From: Micromonospora sp. WMMD1082 | Lineage (GTDB): Bacteria; Actinomycetota; Actinomycetes; Mycobacteriales; Micromonosporaceae | Reading direction: 5' to 3' | DNA length: 64,000 bases | Assembly (NCBI RefSeq): GCF_029626175.1 | Contig: NZ_JARUBM010000002.1 | Coordinates: forward strand, 2,683,001 to 2,747,000 | In this document: piece after piece, positions 7,711-18,000 of the stretch | How the letters are laid out: each line of letters opens with the position of its first letter | Position numbering within the stretch: the first letter of the stretch is position 1 | Made by a program: the position numbers and the translations under genes | The notes under the pieces: generated by a model | What the model was told of the DNA's origin: nothing | Seen by the model: only the letters and a program-made list of their open reading frames with translations | The model's database searches: none

Positions 7711-9165
7711 TCAGGCTCGGCGACGGAGTCGATGGGCGAGCGCACGGCTCTGACGCAGCGCGGACCGCACAGGGACCGGCAGGTGCTGCACGACCCTCCG
7801 GCCGGGCGGCCGTTCTCCGGGTGCCATGCCCTCGTACAGGGCGACGCTATGCGGGAACGGGATCTGCGGCTTGTGCGCCTCGCGCAGCACGCGGACGCCA
7901 CCCAGCGAGTACAGCTCCGCCACGCGGGACTTGATCTGCTCTCTGGCCTCGGGGTCGGTCGTCATCAGCGTGGTCACCGCCGGCGGGAGGCCGGCGGCCG
8001 CCAACCGGGCGTCGTAGCCGGGGTCCGCCTTGCCCGGCTGGAAGACGTGCTCGATGCCGTTGCGCTCCAGGAAGCGGGCAAAGCGGTCCCAGCGCGGTGC
8101 CTGCCCGGCGTTGAAGGCGGTGTAGTCGGCCTGGGCGTACAACTCGGCGGCGTCGACCGTCGGGCTCACGTCGGGCACCAGGCTGTGCGGAATCTCGTGG
8201 TACCCGGCCAGCTCCAGGGTCCGGCTGTCGTGCGCCAGGACGTGGGCGGGCGTACCGGCGGACAGCGCCACGATGTTGCCGTGGATCCGGGTGCCGAAGG
8301 AGAACTCCTGCTCGGCGAGGTAGCGCATCCAGGTCGAGGTGTCGACGAAGAACCGGATCCGGTCCTCCCGGTAGAGCTGGTGGCCGGTGTGGTGCGGCAG
8401 TCCCCGCCGGACGTTGTCCGGGTGGGTTCCCCACAGCAGCAGCTCGAGAACCTCGTCGCCCTGTGGCACGTAGACCATGTTCGGGTAGCGCTTGGCGTGC
8501 CGGGTCGCGACCCGATCCATCAGCTTGACGTACGGGGAGATGTTGATCGTGAAGCGACTCTCCGACGTGATCTCGGCGACCCGCTTGGTGACCTGGAGGT
8601 TCGGGCCGTCGCGGAACAGCGACGGGCAGCCGACGGCATCGACCACGTCGTCGCCGAAGCCCAGCTCGGCGAGGTAGGCGCGGGTGAACTCCCCCCGTAC
8701 GCCGATCGACGCCGACTTGTCGAGCACCGCGCTCACGAACCGACGCACCGCCACGCGCAGCTCGTCGGTCGGCGGCGGGAACGGGTTGTCGAGACTGCCC
8801 GCGCCGCCCGCGACACCGACGCCGATCACCACGACCGGAATCCGCAGCCTCTCGATCACCCAGGTCAGGCGCTTGAGGTTGTCCAGGAAGCTCAACCGGA
8901 ACGCATTGGCCAGCGGCACCACGAACAGGTCGTACTCCTCGTTGACCCGGTTCACGTACGCCTGGTCCACGCCGGGCCGTTCGCTGAGGAAGGAGTTGGA
9001 GACCACCTCGGTCCCCGGCACGCTGATGAGCTTGTGCACCGCCTCGGTGAAGACGAGGTTGCCGACGTTCCGCCCGAAGATGCCGTGCTTGTACAGCGCG
9101 AGGGAAAGCTCGGGGCTGACCGGAGTGAAGGGGTCCTTGGCAGAGCGCAGCAGGACACGGGTCAT
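7711..9165 (-). CDS. Polysaccharide pyruvyl transferase family protein
   Basis: The 484-residue product has the family's two Rossmann-like halves. The N-terminal part shows NVGNLVFTEAVHKLI and VVVIGVGVAGG. The C-terminal part has the SFGTRIHGNIVALSAGTPAHVLAHD segment, the conserved R-x-H motif region of CsaB-like enzymes. Such enzymes add ketal pyruvate to surface polysaccharides from phosphoenolpyruvate; here the substrate is unknown. ATG 9165 is used because upstream in-frame residues are low-complexity. It stands alone, convergent with the small CxxC gene. Confidence 0.75.
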   Translation of the reverse strand: MTRVLLRSAKDPFTPVSPELSLALYKHGIFGRNVGNLVFTEAVHKLISVPGTEVVSNSFLSERPGVDQAYVNRVNEEYDLFVVPLANAFRLSFLDNLKRLTWVIERLRIPVVVIGVGVAGGAGSLDNPFPPPTDELRVAVRRFVSAVLDKSASIGVRGEFTRAYLAELGFGDDVVDAVGCPSLFRDGPNLQVTKRVAEITSESRFTINISPYVKLMDRVATRHAKRYPNMVYVPQGDEVLELLLWGTHPDNVRRGLPHHTGHQLYREDRIRFFVDTSTWMRYLAEQEFSFGTRIHGNIVALSAGTPAHVLAHDSRTLELAGYHEIPHSLVPDVSPTVDAAELYAQADYTAFNAGQAPRWDRFARFLERNGIEHVFQPGKADPGYDARLAAAGLPPAVTTLMTTDPEAREQIKSRVAELYSLGGVRVLREAHKPQIPFPHSVALYEGMAPGERPPGRRVVQHLPVPVRSALRQSRALAHRLRRRA

Positions 9166-9217
9166 GCCACCCGATGCTAGCGACTGGTCCGCGTAACTGC
9201 CCGTCGGCGGAAAAGGA

Positions 9218-9757
9218 TCAGACCTTGGACCACGGCGGCGGAAAGACCACCTCACCCTGCGGCGGTGGCGGCTCACCACTGGTCGTGGGTGGTAGGACCA
9301 GCGCCTGCCACGGCTCACCCAGGCCGGACCACGGGCTGGTCAGGCCCAGCCGGTCGGCCCGGCTGAACCCGAACCGCCGGTAGTAGGCCGGGTCACCGAG
9401 CACCACCACCAGCCGCTCGCCCAGCTCCGTCGCCGCCTCCAGGGCGGCCTGCACCACCGAGGTGCCGAGCCCGATCCGCTGCCGGTGCGGCGCCACCGCC
9501 ACCGGTCCGAGCGCCAGGGCCGGCACGCTGTCCGCGCCCACCAGCACCCGGGTGAGCAGGGCACAGCCGACGATCTCCCCGCCGTACTCGGCGACCATCG
9601 CCAGCTCCGGCAGCCAGGCGTCGCCGCCCCGCAGCTCGTCGACGAGGCGTACCTCCGGTGGGACGGCCACGTCGGGCCGGGCGAAGGCCGCGGCCAGCAC
9701 CCGACGGACCGCGCCGGTGTCGGCCGGATCCTCGGGACGTAACCGCAGGGTCGTCAC
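9218..9757 (-). CDS. GNAT N-acetyltransferase (YhbS-like)
   Basis: A 179-residue single GNAT domain. The acetyl-CoA-binding region reads LGPVAVAPHRQRIGLGTSVVQAAL, matching the Q/R-x-x-G-x-G/A motif. GDPAYYRRFGF is the segment typical of YhbS-like acetyltransferases. It begins with GTG. The acceptor substrate cannot be told. It ends 53 nt upstream of the pyruvyl transferase start on the same strand. Confidence 0.75.
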   Translation of the reverse strand: MTTLRLRPEDPADTGAVRRVLAAAFARPDVAVPPEVRLVDELRGGDAWLPELAMVAEYGGEIVGCALLTRVLVGADSVPALALGPVAVAPHRQRIGLGTSVVQAALEAATELGERLVVVLGDPAYYRRFGFSRADRLGLTSPWSGLGEPWQALVLPPTTSGEPPPPQGEVVFPPPWSKV

Positions 9758-9892
9758 GCGGCGAGGTTACCCCGTGCGGCCCGTCCATCCACGACGCTCC
9801 CCCGAACGGGGCGTGGACACCGCGACCACCCGATCGATCGACATGCCCCGTTGCGGGGCGTAGCGACGTCCAGGACAGGGTATGACTGTCCC

Positions 9893-10438
9893 ATGACGCC
9901 CGTACGATCCCTCGCCCGCGCCATGTTGAGCGGCATCTTCGTGGTCAGCGGCGCCCGCAACTTCGTCCACCCCGACCGCCTGGCGCCCACCGCGAAGCCG
10001 ATCACCGATCGGGTGGCACCGCTGCTGGAGCGGGCGAACCCGCGCATCCCCACCGACACCGAGACGCTGATCCGGGCCAATTCGGCCGTGCAGGTCGGTA
10101 CCGGGCTTATGCTGGCCACCGGGCGGTTCACCCGACCGGCGGCCCTGTTGCTGGCCGGCACGCTGATCCCGGTGACCCTCGCCGGGCATCCCTTCTGGCG
10201 CAACGACGACCCGGTCGCCAAGAACAACAACCAGATCCACTTCCTAAAGAACCTCGGTCTCTTCGGTGGACTGTTGCTCGCCGCGGCGGACACGGAGGGT
10301 AAGCCTGGCCTACGGTGGCGGGCCGGCCACCGGATCGGCCACTCTCGACGCTCGGTGCGCCGCGCGGTGCGGACCGCCCGCCGCGAGGCCCGGATCGCCG
10401 TCCGCTCCGCCTCCGCCGCTCGGCGACTCCCCGGCTGA
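9893..10438 (+). CDS. DoxX family membrane protein
   Basis: The 181-residue protein has the DoxX pattern: an N-terminal segment LSGIFVVSGARNFVHP, then three further hydrophobic segments including GTGLMLATGRFTRPAALLLAGTLIPVTL and LGLFGGLLLAAAD. A basic Arg-rich tail (~145-181) follows. A TATGAC hexamer 6 nt before ATG may be a -10 box for a leaderless message; no good ribosome site is seen. DoxX proteins are often membrane redox accessories; the specific role is unknown. Confidence 0.75.
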   Translation: MTPVRSLARAMLSGIFVVSGARNFVHPDRLAPTAKPITDRVAPLLERANPRIPTDTETLIRANSAVQVGTGLMLATGRFTRPAALLLAGTLIPVTLAGHPFWRNDDPVAKNNNQIHFLKNLGLFGGLLLAAADTEGKPGLRWRAGHRIGHSRRSVRRAVRTARREARIAVRSASAARRLPG

Positions 10439-10642
10439 GCTGCGATCCATCCGCCCCCACCCCGGCTAAGGCCGCGAATCACCTGAACCGCCCGGCAGGC
10501 GTTAACGCGGTGGAAATGTCAAAAGAATGTGTGGGATCGGACACGGTCGCATAACGCGGGAGGCACTGACGTGAGGCGCCGTTCTAGGCTCCGTACCGGA
10601 CCTGGACGGGTAGGACGACCTTGGTACGGGGGTGGCCACGCC

Positions 10643-12085
10643 ATGCCGGCGAGCGTCGGTAAAGGGCTGGACCGCCTCGCCACAGTCCGTCGCGCAACGC
10701 GTGGGATCGATCGTAGGACAGTCGTACGGGCTGGCATCGTGGCCGCCGTCGCCTATGCCGCATGGCTCGCCATCGGCGCGTTCGGGCGTCCGTACAACTT
10801 CTTCGACATGAAGATCTACCACGGCGCGGTGGTCTGGTGGGCGAGCGGCCGCCAGCTGTACGAGTTCGTCGCGCCCGACACCACCCTGGGTTTCACCTAC
10901 CCGCCCTTCGCCGGCCTGGCGATGCTGCCAATGGCACACCTGCCGGTCGCCCTGGCCGGTCTGGTGAACGCCGCAGTCAGCATCGCCGCACTGGCCGTGG
11001 TGCTGGCGGCGCTGCTGCGACCGATCGTGGACCGGCTGGGCTGGCCCCTGTGGTACACGGTGGCCATCGCCACGCCGCTCGCCGTCGCCATCGAACCCAC
11101 CCGGGAGACCCTCGGCTACGGGCAGGTCAACCTGCTGTTGTTCGCCCTGGTCATGGCCGACCTGATCGCCCTGCGCTGGCGGTCGCGCCGGGGCACGCAT
11201 CAGGCCGAGAGCGACGGCCCGCTGCTGCGGTTCGTCTACGGTGGCGCCTGGGCCGGCGTGGGGATCGGCCTGGCCACCGCCGTCAAGCTGACCCCGGCCC
11301 TGTTCATCCTCTATCTGATGATCACCCGCCAGTGGCGGGTGGCCGCGACGGCCACCGCCACCGCCATCGGCGTGACCATCGGCAGCTTCGGCATCGTCGG
11401 GGCCGAGTCCCGCGCCTACTTCGGCGGCGTGCTGTGGCAGACCGAGCGGGTGGGCGCCGCCGACATGACGCCCAACCAGTCCCTGGCCGGCCTGCTGGCC
11501 CGGCTCTACGACTCGATCGAGACCCCCGGGCTGCTCTGGCTCGCCTTCTCCGTGCTGCTGCTGGCGCTCGGCCTGTCCCGGGCGTCCAACGCCCACGCCG
11601 ACGGCGACGAACTGACCGCGTTCACGCTGGTCGGCCTGACCGCCAACGTGATCAGCCCGATCTCCTGGACGCACCACCTCGTCTGGGTGATCCCGGCGAT
11701 CATCGTGCTGGCCGATGCGGCGATCCGCCGCCACGACGCCAGCCGGGTGCCGGTCCTGCGTCCCACACCGGCGCCGTACGGCGGCCCGCCGGGAGTGTCC
11801 GCACTCCGCCCGCCGATCTGGTACCCGACGCTGACCGGGCTCCGCCACGGCATCGCCGCGATCGGGCTCTACCTGCTCTTCCTGATCTCCCCGATCTGGC
11901 CGTACGAGCACCAGTTGCCGGAGGTCTCCCACTACGAGGACGGCCTCTTCGGCGCGCTGATGGAGAACTCGCTGGCGCTGGCGCTGATCGTGCTGGTCGC
12001 CGCGCTGCCCTGGCGGCCCGGCGCGGAGCCCGCCTTCCACACCGACCGGCTGGCCCGCACCGCGATGCTGCACGGGCGGCGGTAG
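10643..12085 (+). CDS. GT87-family polyprenyl-phosphomannose-dependent mannosyltransferase-like protein
   Basis: This 480-residue polytopic membrane protein of the DUF2029/GT87 family starts with a cytoplasmic basic tail, followed by about ten membrane segments. The signature FFDMKIYHGA (Asp in the first extracytoplasmic loop) and FTYPPFAGLAMLP are visible, with LTPALFILYL and ISWTHHLVW later. Family members transfer mannose or arabinose from polyprenyl phosphate to envelope glycans. ATG 10643 follows a GGGGGTGG tract. It is convergent with moaE; the acceptor is unknown. Confidence 0.8.
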   Translation: MPASVGKGLDRLATVRRATRGIDRRTVVRAGIVAAVAYAAWLAIGAFGRPYNFFDMKIYHGAVVWWASGRQLYEFVAPDTTLGFTYPPFAGLAMLPMAHLPVALAGLVNAAVSIAALAVVLAALLRPIVDRLGWPLWYTVAIATPLAVAIEPTRETLGYGQVNLLLFALVMADLIALRWRSRRGTHQAESDGPLLRFVYGGAWAGVGIGLATAVKLTPALFILYLMITRQWRVAATATATAIGVTIGSFGIVGAESRAYFGGVLWQTERVGAADMTPNQSLAGLLARLYDSIETPGLLWLAFSVLLLALGLSRASNAHADGDELTAFTLVGLTANVISPISWTHHLVWVIPAIIVLADAAIRRHDASRVPVLRPTPAPYGGPPGVSALRPPIWYPTLTGLRHGIAAIGLYLLFLISPIWPYEHQLPEVSHYEDGLFGALMENSLALALIVLVAALPWRPGAEPAFHTDRLARTAMLHGRR

Positions 12086-12130
12086 CGCGGGCGGGGCGCG
12101 GCGGTCGTGCGGTGTGCCCCGGCGACACCG

Positions 12131-12547
12131 TCAGGGGCAGTTGACCCATTCCTCGGTGCCGTCGGCGAAGACCTGCCGTTTCCAGATCGGCAGCCGGGCC
12201 TTCGCCTCGTCCACCAGGCGGGCGCAGGCCGCGAACGCGGCGGCCCGGTGAGCGGTGCTGACCGCCGCCACCAGGGCCACGTCGCCGATGGTCAGTGGAC
12301 CGGTCCGGTGCGACACCGCCACCGCGTACACGTCGGGGTCGGCGGCGATCTCGTTGGCGACCTCCCACAGCACCTTCTCGGCGCTCGGGTGGCCCTCGTA
12401 CTCCAGGCTGGTCACCGCGCGGCCGTGGTCATGGTCGCGGACCACCCCGGCGAAGGAGACCACCGCGCCGGCCCGCCGGTCGGCGACGGCGGCCTCGTGC
12501 GCGGCCAGATCCAGCGGCTGGCCCGTGACGGCGCTGATCGCGATCAC
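12131..12547 (-). CDS. moaE: Molybdopterin synthase catalytic subunit MoaE
   Basis: MoaE, with the thiocarboxylated MoaD, converts cyclic pyranopterin monophosphate to molybdopterin. The 138-residue protein has the conserved features AGAVVSFAGVVRDHD, LEYEGHPSAEK, HRTG, the H-R-x-x-A-F segment and the C-terminal PIWKRQ with its active-site lysine. GTG 12547 overlaps the moeA stop (GTGA), making it the last gene of the moaC-mog-moeA-moaE operon. No moaD is seen in the window. Confidence 0.92.
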   Translation of the reverse strand: MIAISAVTGQPLDLAAHEAAVADRRAGAVVSFAGVVRDHDHGRAVTSLEYEGHPSAEKVLWEVANEIAADPDVYAVAVSHRTGPLTIGDVALVAAVSTAHRAAAFAACARLVDEAKARLPIWKRQVFADGTEEWVNCP

Positions 12548-13800
12548 GATGCCCGCTCCCCGGGCAGCAGCGGCAGCGGTACGACCGGCACCCGGTCCCC
12601 CACCGCGCCGGTGCTGCCGGGCCGGATCACCGCGAACCCGTCCGCAGCCGAGAGCCCGCGCAGCATGGCCGAGCCGACGTGCCGGACCGGGTGCGCGGTG
12701 CCGGCGACCCGATCGAGCCGCACCAGCGCCAGGTGGGTGTGGTCGCCACGCCCGGCAACGGGCTCGGCGAGGGTGGCCTGCGGCAGCACCGGCAACGGCC
12801 GGCCGACCAGGCCGGCTAGCAGCGGCGCGACGAGCGAGACCAGCGCGACGATGGCGGACTGCGGGTTGCCGGGCAGCCCCGCGACGAACCGGGTCCGGCC
12901 GTCGGTGCCGACCAACCGGGCCAGGAGCATGGGAAAGCCGGGGCGCACCGCGACCGTGTTGACCACGTAGTCCGCGCCCAACGCCGCCAGCGTGGGATGC
13001 AGGTGGTCGACCGGGCCGTGCATGGTGCCACCCGTGGTGCAGACCAGGTCGGCGCCGTCCAGCGCGCCACGCAGCGCGGCCACGTGGGCGGGAAGCGTGT
13101 CGGCGACCGGGCCGACCACGTCGGCCGGGCGCACCTGGCAGCCATACCGGCGCAGCCAGCCCGGCACCGCCGGCCCGAGCGCGTCGCGGACCCGGCCGGC
13201 GCCCGGCGGACCCGTGGTGAGCAACTCGTCGCCGAAGACCAGCAGCGCGGCCCGGGGCTGCCGGCGTACCCGCAGCATGTCGTGGCCGCAGGAGGCGGCC
13301 AGGCCGATCACCGCCGGGTCGACCGGCGTGCCGGCCGGGAGCAGTTCCTCACCGGCGCTGGCCTCCTCACCGGGCAGCCGCCACTCCGGCGTCGCGCGCG
13401 CGACGCCCTCGATCAACCCGGCCGGGGTACGCGTCGACTCCTCCACCCGCAGCACCGCCGAGGCTCCCGCCGGCACCATCGCCCCGGTGGCGATCTCGAC
13501 CGTCGTCCCGTCCTCGGTCAACGGGGCCGCCGAGTGGCCGGCCAGCACCCGCCCGGTGACCCGCCACGGGCCAGCACCGCGCACCGCCCAACCGTCCACG
13601 CTCGACGTGGGAAACGCCGGCAGGTCCGTCCGGGGGGTGAGCGGCTCGGCCAGGGTGTGCCCGTCGGCCTCGGCGAGGGGACGCTCGACGGCGGCGAGCG
13701 CGGCGGCCAGGCCGGCCGCGTACACCCGGGAGCGCGTCTGCGCCCAGTCGGCCGGTGGTGGCGCGGCGGCCTCATCGACAGACGCGATTTCCGTTCTCAC
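12544..13800 (-). CDS. moeA: Molybdopterin molybdenumtransferase MoeA
   Basis: MoeA inserts molybdate into adenylated molybdopterin. The 418-residue protein has the N-terminal segment with LPAFPTSSVDGWAVR, the GAMVPAGASAVLRVE motif, the MogA-like domain with TTGGTMHGPVDHL and the LPGNPQSA motif near residue 300, and a C-terminal beta domain. GTG 13800 is chosen: a TAGGCT hexamer lies 6 nt before it, and TTG 13803 is the alternative. It starts 9 nt after the mog stop and is 4-bp coupled to moaE. Confidence 0.92.
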   Translation of the reverse strand: MRTEIASVDEAAAPPPADWAQTRSRVYAAGLAAALAAVERPLAEADGHTLAEPLTPRTDLPAFPTSSVDGWAVRGAGPWRVTGRVLAGHSAAPLTEDGTTVEIATGAMVPAGASAVLRVEESTRTPAGLIEGVARATPEWRLPGEEASAGEELLPAGTPVDPAVIGLAASCGHDMLRVRRQPRAALLVFGDELLTTGPPGAGRVRDALGPAVPGWLRRYGCQVRPADVVGPVADTLPAHVAALRGALDGADLVCTTGGTMHGPVDHLHPTLAALGADYVVNTVAVRPGFPMLLARLVGTDGRTRFVAGLPGNPQSAIVALVSLVAPLLAGLVGRPLPVLPQATLAEPVAGRGDHTHLALVRLDRVAGTAHPVRHVGSAMLRGLSAADGFAVIRPGSTGAVGDRVPVVPLPLLPGERAS

Positions 13801-13806
13801 CAACCG

Positions 13807-13812
13807 AGCCTA
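13807..13812 (-). promoter_or_regulatory. Possible internal -10 box (TAGGCT) for moeA
   Basis: TAGGCT on the minus strand ends 6 nt before GTG 13800. Its first three bases are also the mog stop codon TAG. No Shine-Dalgarno sequence is visible before moeA, so a leaderless internal promoter or termination-reinitiation are the two options. Confidence 0.35.
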
Positions 13813-14292
13813 TCGGGTCGCCTGGTGGTCACCACCGCGCAACTGGTCAACGGTGTGCGCGAGAATCGGCCCCAGCACGGCGAGGCCGTCGCGCGCCCCG
13901 CCGGTCGAGCCGGGCAGGTTGACTACCAGCGTGCGGCCGGCCACGCCGGCCAGGCCCCGGGACAGCGCGGCGGTGGGCACCTTGTCGCGGCTGTGGGCGC
14001 GGATCGCCTCGGCGATGCCGGGAATCTCGTAGTCGAGCAGGGCCCGGGTCACGTCGGGGGTGCGGTCGGTGGGGGTGATCCCGGTGCCGCCGCTGGTCAG
14101 CACCACGTCGACGCCGTCCGCCACGGCCGCCGCGACCGCCCGGCCCACCGGGTCGCCGTCGGGCACCACCACCGGGTCGTCCACCGTGGCGCCCAACTCG
14201 CGCAGCCCGGCGACGAGGAGGGGGCCGCTGGTGTCGGCGTAGACGCCGGCGGCCGCCCGGTTGGAGGCCACCACCACCCGCGCCCGGATCAC
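13810..14292 (-). CDS. mog: MogA/MoaB-type molybdopterin adenylyltransferase
   Basis: The 160-residue single MoCF domain catalyses adenylation of molybdopterin in the MogA/MoaB family. VVLTSGGTGITPTDRTPDVT is the signature, and VNLPGSTGGARDGL is the second conserved motif. The GTG start overlaps the moaC stop (GTGA). Whether it is strictly MogA or MoaB cannot be decided from sequence, and in actinobacteria both names are used. Confidence 0.88.
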   Translation of the reverse strand: MIRARVVVASNRAAAGVYADTSGPLLVAGLRELGATVDDPVVVPDGDPVGRAVAAAVADGVDVVLTSGGTGITPTDRTPDVTRALLDYEIPGIAEAIRAHSRDKVPTAALSRGLAGVAGRTLVVNLPGSTGGARDGLAVLGPILAHTVDQLRGGDHQATR

Positions 14293-14780
14293 GGCCGATC
14301 CTCCGGACGCTCCCACCGGCCGGTCTTTCCACCCTCCTTGCGCAGCACCCGCACCGCGTCGACGCTGGCCGCCGGATCCACCGCCTTGACCATGTCGACC
14401 AGGGCCAGCCCGGCGACCGCGACCGCGGTCAGCGCCTCCATCTCCACCCCCGTGCGGTCGGCCGTGCGGGCGGTGGCGGTGATCTCGACCGTGTCGACGG
14501 TCAACACCAGGTCGACCGTGACGCCGTGCAGGGCGATCGGATGGCAGAGCGGGATCAGCTCGGGGGTGCGCTTGGCGCCCATGATCCCGGCCAGCCGACC
14601 CACCGCGAGCGCATCACCCTTCGGCAGCCCGTCGCGGCGCAGCAGCTCGATCACCTCGCGGGTGGTGCGCAGCCGGCCGGCGGCCACCGCCGAGCGGCCG
14701 GTGACCTGTTTCGCGGAGACGTCGACCATGCGCGCCGCGCCGGCCGGGTCGACGTGGCTGAGCTGGGCAGGTTCGGTCAC
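14289..14780 (-). CDS. moaC: Cyclic pyranopterin monophosphate synthase MoaC
   Basis: MoaC makes cyclic pyranopterin monophosphate from the MoaA product. The 163-residue protein contains the conserved MVDVSAK, KGDALAVGRLAGIMGAKRTPELIPLCHP and the GVEMEALTAVAVA motif, followed by DMVKAVD. It heads the operon, with GTG 14780 only 6 nt after a TAGGCT -10 box, so the message is probably leaderless. moaA is not within the window. Confidence 0.93.
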   Translation of the reverse strand: MTEPAQLSHVDPAGAARMVDVSAKQVTGRSAVAAGRLRTTREVIELLRRDGLPKGDALAVGRLAGIMGAKRTPELIPLCHPIALHGVTVDLVLTVDTVEITATARTADRTGVEMEALTAVAVAGLALVDMVKAVDPAASVDAVRVLRKEGGKTGRWERPEDRP

Positions 14781-14786
14781 GGCGCG

Positions 14787-14792
14787 AGCCTA
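14787..14792 (-). promoter_or_regulatory. -10 box (TAGGCT) of the moaC operon
   Basis: TAGGCT on the minus strand ends 6 nt before the moaC GTG. This fits leaderless transcription of the operon. Confidence 0.5.
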
Positions 14793-14826
14793 TCCCTCCC
14801 GTCCGACGAGACGGTCCACGGTGCTT

Positions 14827-14858
14827 GGAAGGAGCGGCGCGTGCGCGCCGCTCCTTCC
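14827..14858 (-). terminator. GC-rich hairpin downstream of the SARP gene
   Basis: Arms 14827-14840 and 14845-14858 form a perfect 14-bp stem with a four-base loop. It lies 180 nt beyond the SARP stop and 47 nt upstream of moaC, both on the minus strand. There is no U-tract, as is common for actinobacterial terminators. Confidence 0.55.
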
Positions 14859-15038
14859 TCACCAGCCTGCCGCAGGTAGCTGGGGTAAACCTGACGGCAG
14901 GGGGTCGCGACGAGATCCGGCAACCGACGGATCTCCCCCCGTCGACGAACGTTCCAGACGCTAGCGACCGCGGCGATAAGAAATCGATAAGAAGGCTGAG
15001 GGAAAGATCTTGTCCCCCCTCGCGGTCATCGCGAAGAT

Positions 15039-18000
15039 TCAGCGAGGATCACCGGTGGGAGTGTCATTTGCGGCCGGCGCCGGCCGGACCACGGGCGGCT
15101 CGGTGGAAACGGTCTCGGCCAGACGGCGTTCGACCTCGAACCGCTCGGGTACGCCCATCCGGCGGAACAACGCCAGTGCCCGCATCCGGTACCGGCGGGC
15201 TTCCAACGGATCGCTCGCGTGCAGATGCTCGGCCAACCCGGCCAGGGCTCTCCCCTGCTCGTACAGGTGGGCGACTCGGGTGGCCACCCGCAGTGCCTCA
15301 CGGTGCAGATCAATCAACTTCGCGACATCTGCCGACCCGACGAGGGTCAGCGCAAGGTCGTTGATGGCCGCGGCCTCCAGATGAGGCTCACCGGAGTCGA
15401 CCGCCATGCTCCGGGCGGTTTCATGCTGGAGCACCGCCTCGTCAACGCGCCCGAGACCTCGCAGCGCGACACCGAGGTCATTGCGGACCTCTGACTCCGC
15501 GTAGTGGTGGCCGGTGCGCTCCCGCAACACCAGTGCCATCCTCAGCACTCGCATGGATGCCTCGTACTGCCCCGTGCGGCACTTGACGGCACCGATGTGA
15601 CCCAAGGCGTTGAGCAGATGGAACTGACTGCCGACCTGGCGGCCGAGGTAGAGGTGCAGACGATGCAGCCGCAGCGCCTCGTCATACCTGCCGAGCAGCG
15701 TCAGGGCGAGTCCGACGTTCGGCAAGAAGCTGGGTACCTCGTCCGGGTCATACCCATTCTCGCGCCTCAGCCCGTCGAGACCGACCCGGACCGCCTCCTC
15801 AAGGTCGCCACGCATCCAGTGGATGGCGACCAGATTACTCCGGTAGCGGTGGATGCGCTGCCGGTCGTCATGCCGTTCGGCGAGGCTCACTGCCTCTCTG
15901 ACGTGCTCCAGAGCTTCGCCGTAATTGCCCGTCCGGTGATACGCAGAGGCGAGGTAGTTGTGCATGGCGGCGACGGCATCATCGTCTTCAGCGTCCTCCG
16001 CTGACGCAAGCCCGTGTAGATGGGTGAAGATGATGTCGTCAAAGTAGCCGCGAACGTAAAGAAAGCGCCAGAGCAGTCGGGCCAAACGCCACGCGTGATC
16101 GTGGTGGCCCCAGTGGCGAGAGCGTTCGACGAGTGACACCAGGTTGGCACGCTCGACCTCCATCCATTCCTCGGTCGGCACGCCCGAGGCGGCCACGAGG
16201 TCAGCACGGTGTGGGCGACCGAGGCCCAGGTGCCTCCGGACGACCTTGGATTCAAGATCGTCGACGACGAGACAGGCCAGATGAAGCATGAGGTTGGTCA
16301 GATCCGACAGCGCCCGGCCCCTTGTGCTCGCGGGGTCGTGCCGGATCGACAATTCGTGGGCATACTGCCGGATCAGATCGTGCATCCGGTAACGCCCCGG
16401 CTCGACCTCGTCCACCAAGTGGGAGTCGAGGATGGCCTCCAGAGCGTCGACAGTGTCGTCGAGCGACAGACCGGACAACGCACTCGCAACCGTCAGGCCG
16501 AACTCCTCGCCCGGATGGACACTGAGCAGCCGGAACAACCGCTTCACCGGCTCGCTCAGCGAGGCGTAGGAGGCCGCGAACGCACTGGCCACACTGCGGT
16601 CACCCGACGCCAGGTGATCCAGCCTGCGAACCTTGCTCGCCAGCAGGGCCGCAAGATCGGCCACCCGCCAGGTCGGACGTTGCGCAAGCCGGGAACCGGC
16701 AAGCCGGATCGCCAGCGGCAGGTGGCCACAGCGTTCCACCACTGCCGCCGCCGCCTCGGGCTCCGCCGCCACCCGTTCCGCCCCCACCGTCGACGAGAGC
16801 AGGGCGACACCCTCTGCCGTCTCCATCACGGGCAGGGACACTGGCGGACCGACGTCCAAGCCGGTGATCCGCCTGCGCGAGGTCACGATCACCACGCTCC
16901 CCGGCGCGGCGGGAAGCAACGGCCGGATCTGTTCGGCGTCCGCCGCGTTGTCCAACACGATGATCACCTTGCGCCCCGCCAGTTCCCGGCGCCAGCGGAT
17001 GAGACGATCTCCAAGTTCCGGCGGTATCCGGTTGCCGGGTATGCCGAGCTGCCGCAACAACGTCGCCAACGCCGTTGACGAGTCCAGTTTCCCGGCAGGA
17101 TCGTGGCCCCTGAGATCGATGAACAACTGGGCGTCCGGACAGCGGCCGGTGAGCCGGCTGGCGACGTGCACCGCCAGGGTCGTCTTGCCGCTGCCAGCCA
17201 TGCCATCGATGAGGTGCACCGCGCAGACCTGCTCTCCGATCCGCAACGTCCTGGACAGCAGATGCTCAACGGCATCCGTACGGCCTACGAAGTCAGGGAC
17301 CGTCCTCGGGAGGAAGAGAAGTGGCCGTTGCGCCTGGTCGGTGTTAGCGGCCGACCCCTTCCCTGGCGCTCCGGTGGCTCCATCGAGGTGCGGCCATCCG
17401 CCGTGCCGGGCGATGCGGCGGTACAACCGTTGCAGTTCCACCCCGGGCTCGACGTTCAGTTGCTCACGCAGGGTTCGACGAGCTGCGCCGTATGCCGCGA
17501 TGGCACCGGCGGGATCTCTTCCCAGGTAGAGAGCCTGCATGAGCAACAGGTGTGCCGGCTCCCGTAACGGATGCGTGATTAGCAGTTCCCGTAGTACCGG
17601 CAGGGCCTCGTCAAAGCGGCCGAGCTGGATCTGCAATTCAGCGAACAACTCGGCGGCCAGCAGCCGATCCTCGGTCGCGGCGGCCACCTGGGCGGAGAGC
17701 AAAGGTCCGAGGGCGACCCCGGTGAGCATCGATCCGCGCCAGCGGGCCAGTGCTCGGGACACGAGTCGTACCGCCTCTTTATCATCGACTCCGATGAGCT
17801 TCCGCGCCTCGGTCACCTCTGCCCGGAAGGCGCAAAGGTCCACGCTCGAGCACTCGACATCAAGTCGGTAACCATCCCGGGAGCGAATCAACGCCTCCCG
17901 ATGCGGAAGCATCGCCTCAAGGCTGCGTCGCAAATTAGCCGCATAAGTACGGACATTCGGTATAGCCGAAGGGGGTGGATCTTTGAACCACAGTTCGTCG

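Noticed and set aside
14827..14858. Possible recombination or attachment site at the strong palindrome
   Set aside because: No integrase, tRNA or direct repeat nearby; position fits a terminator.
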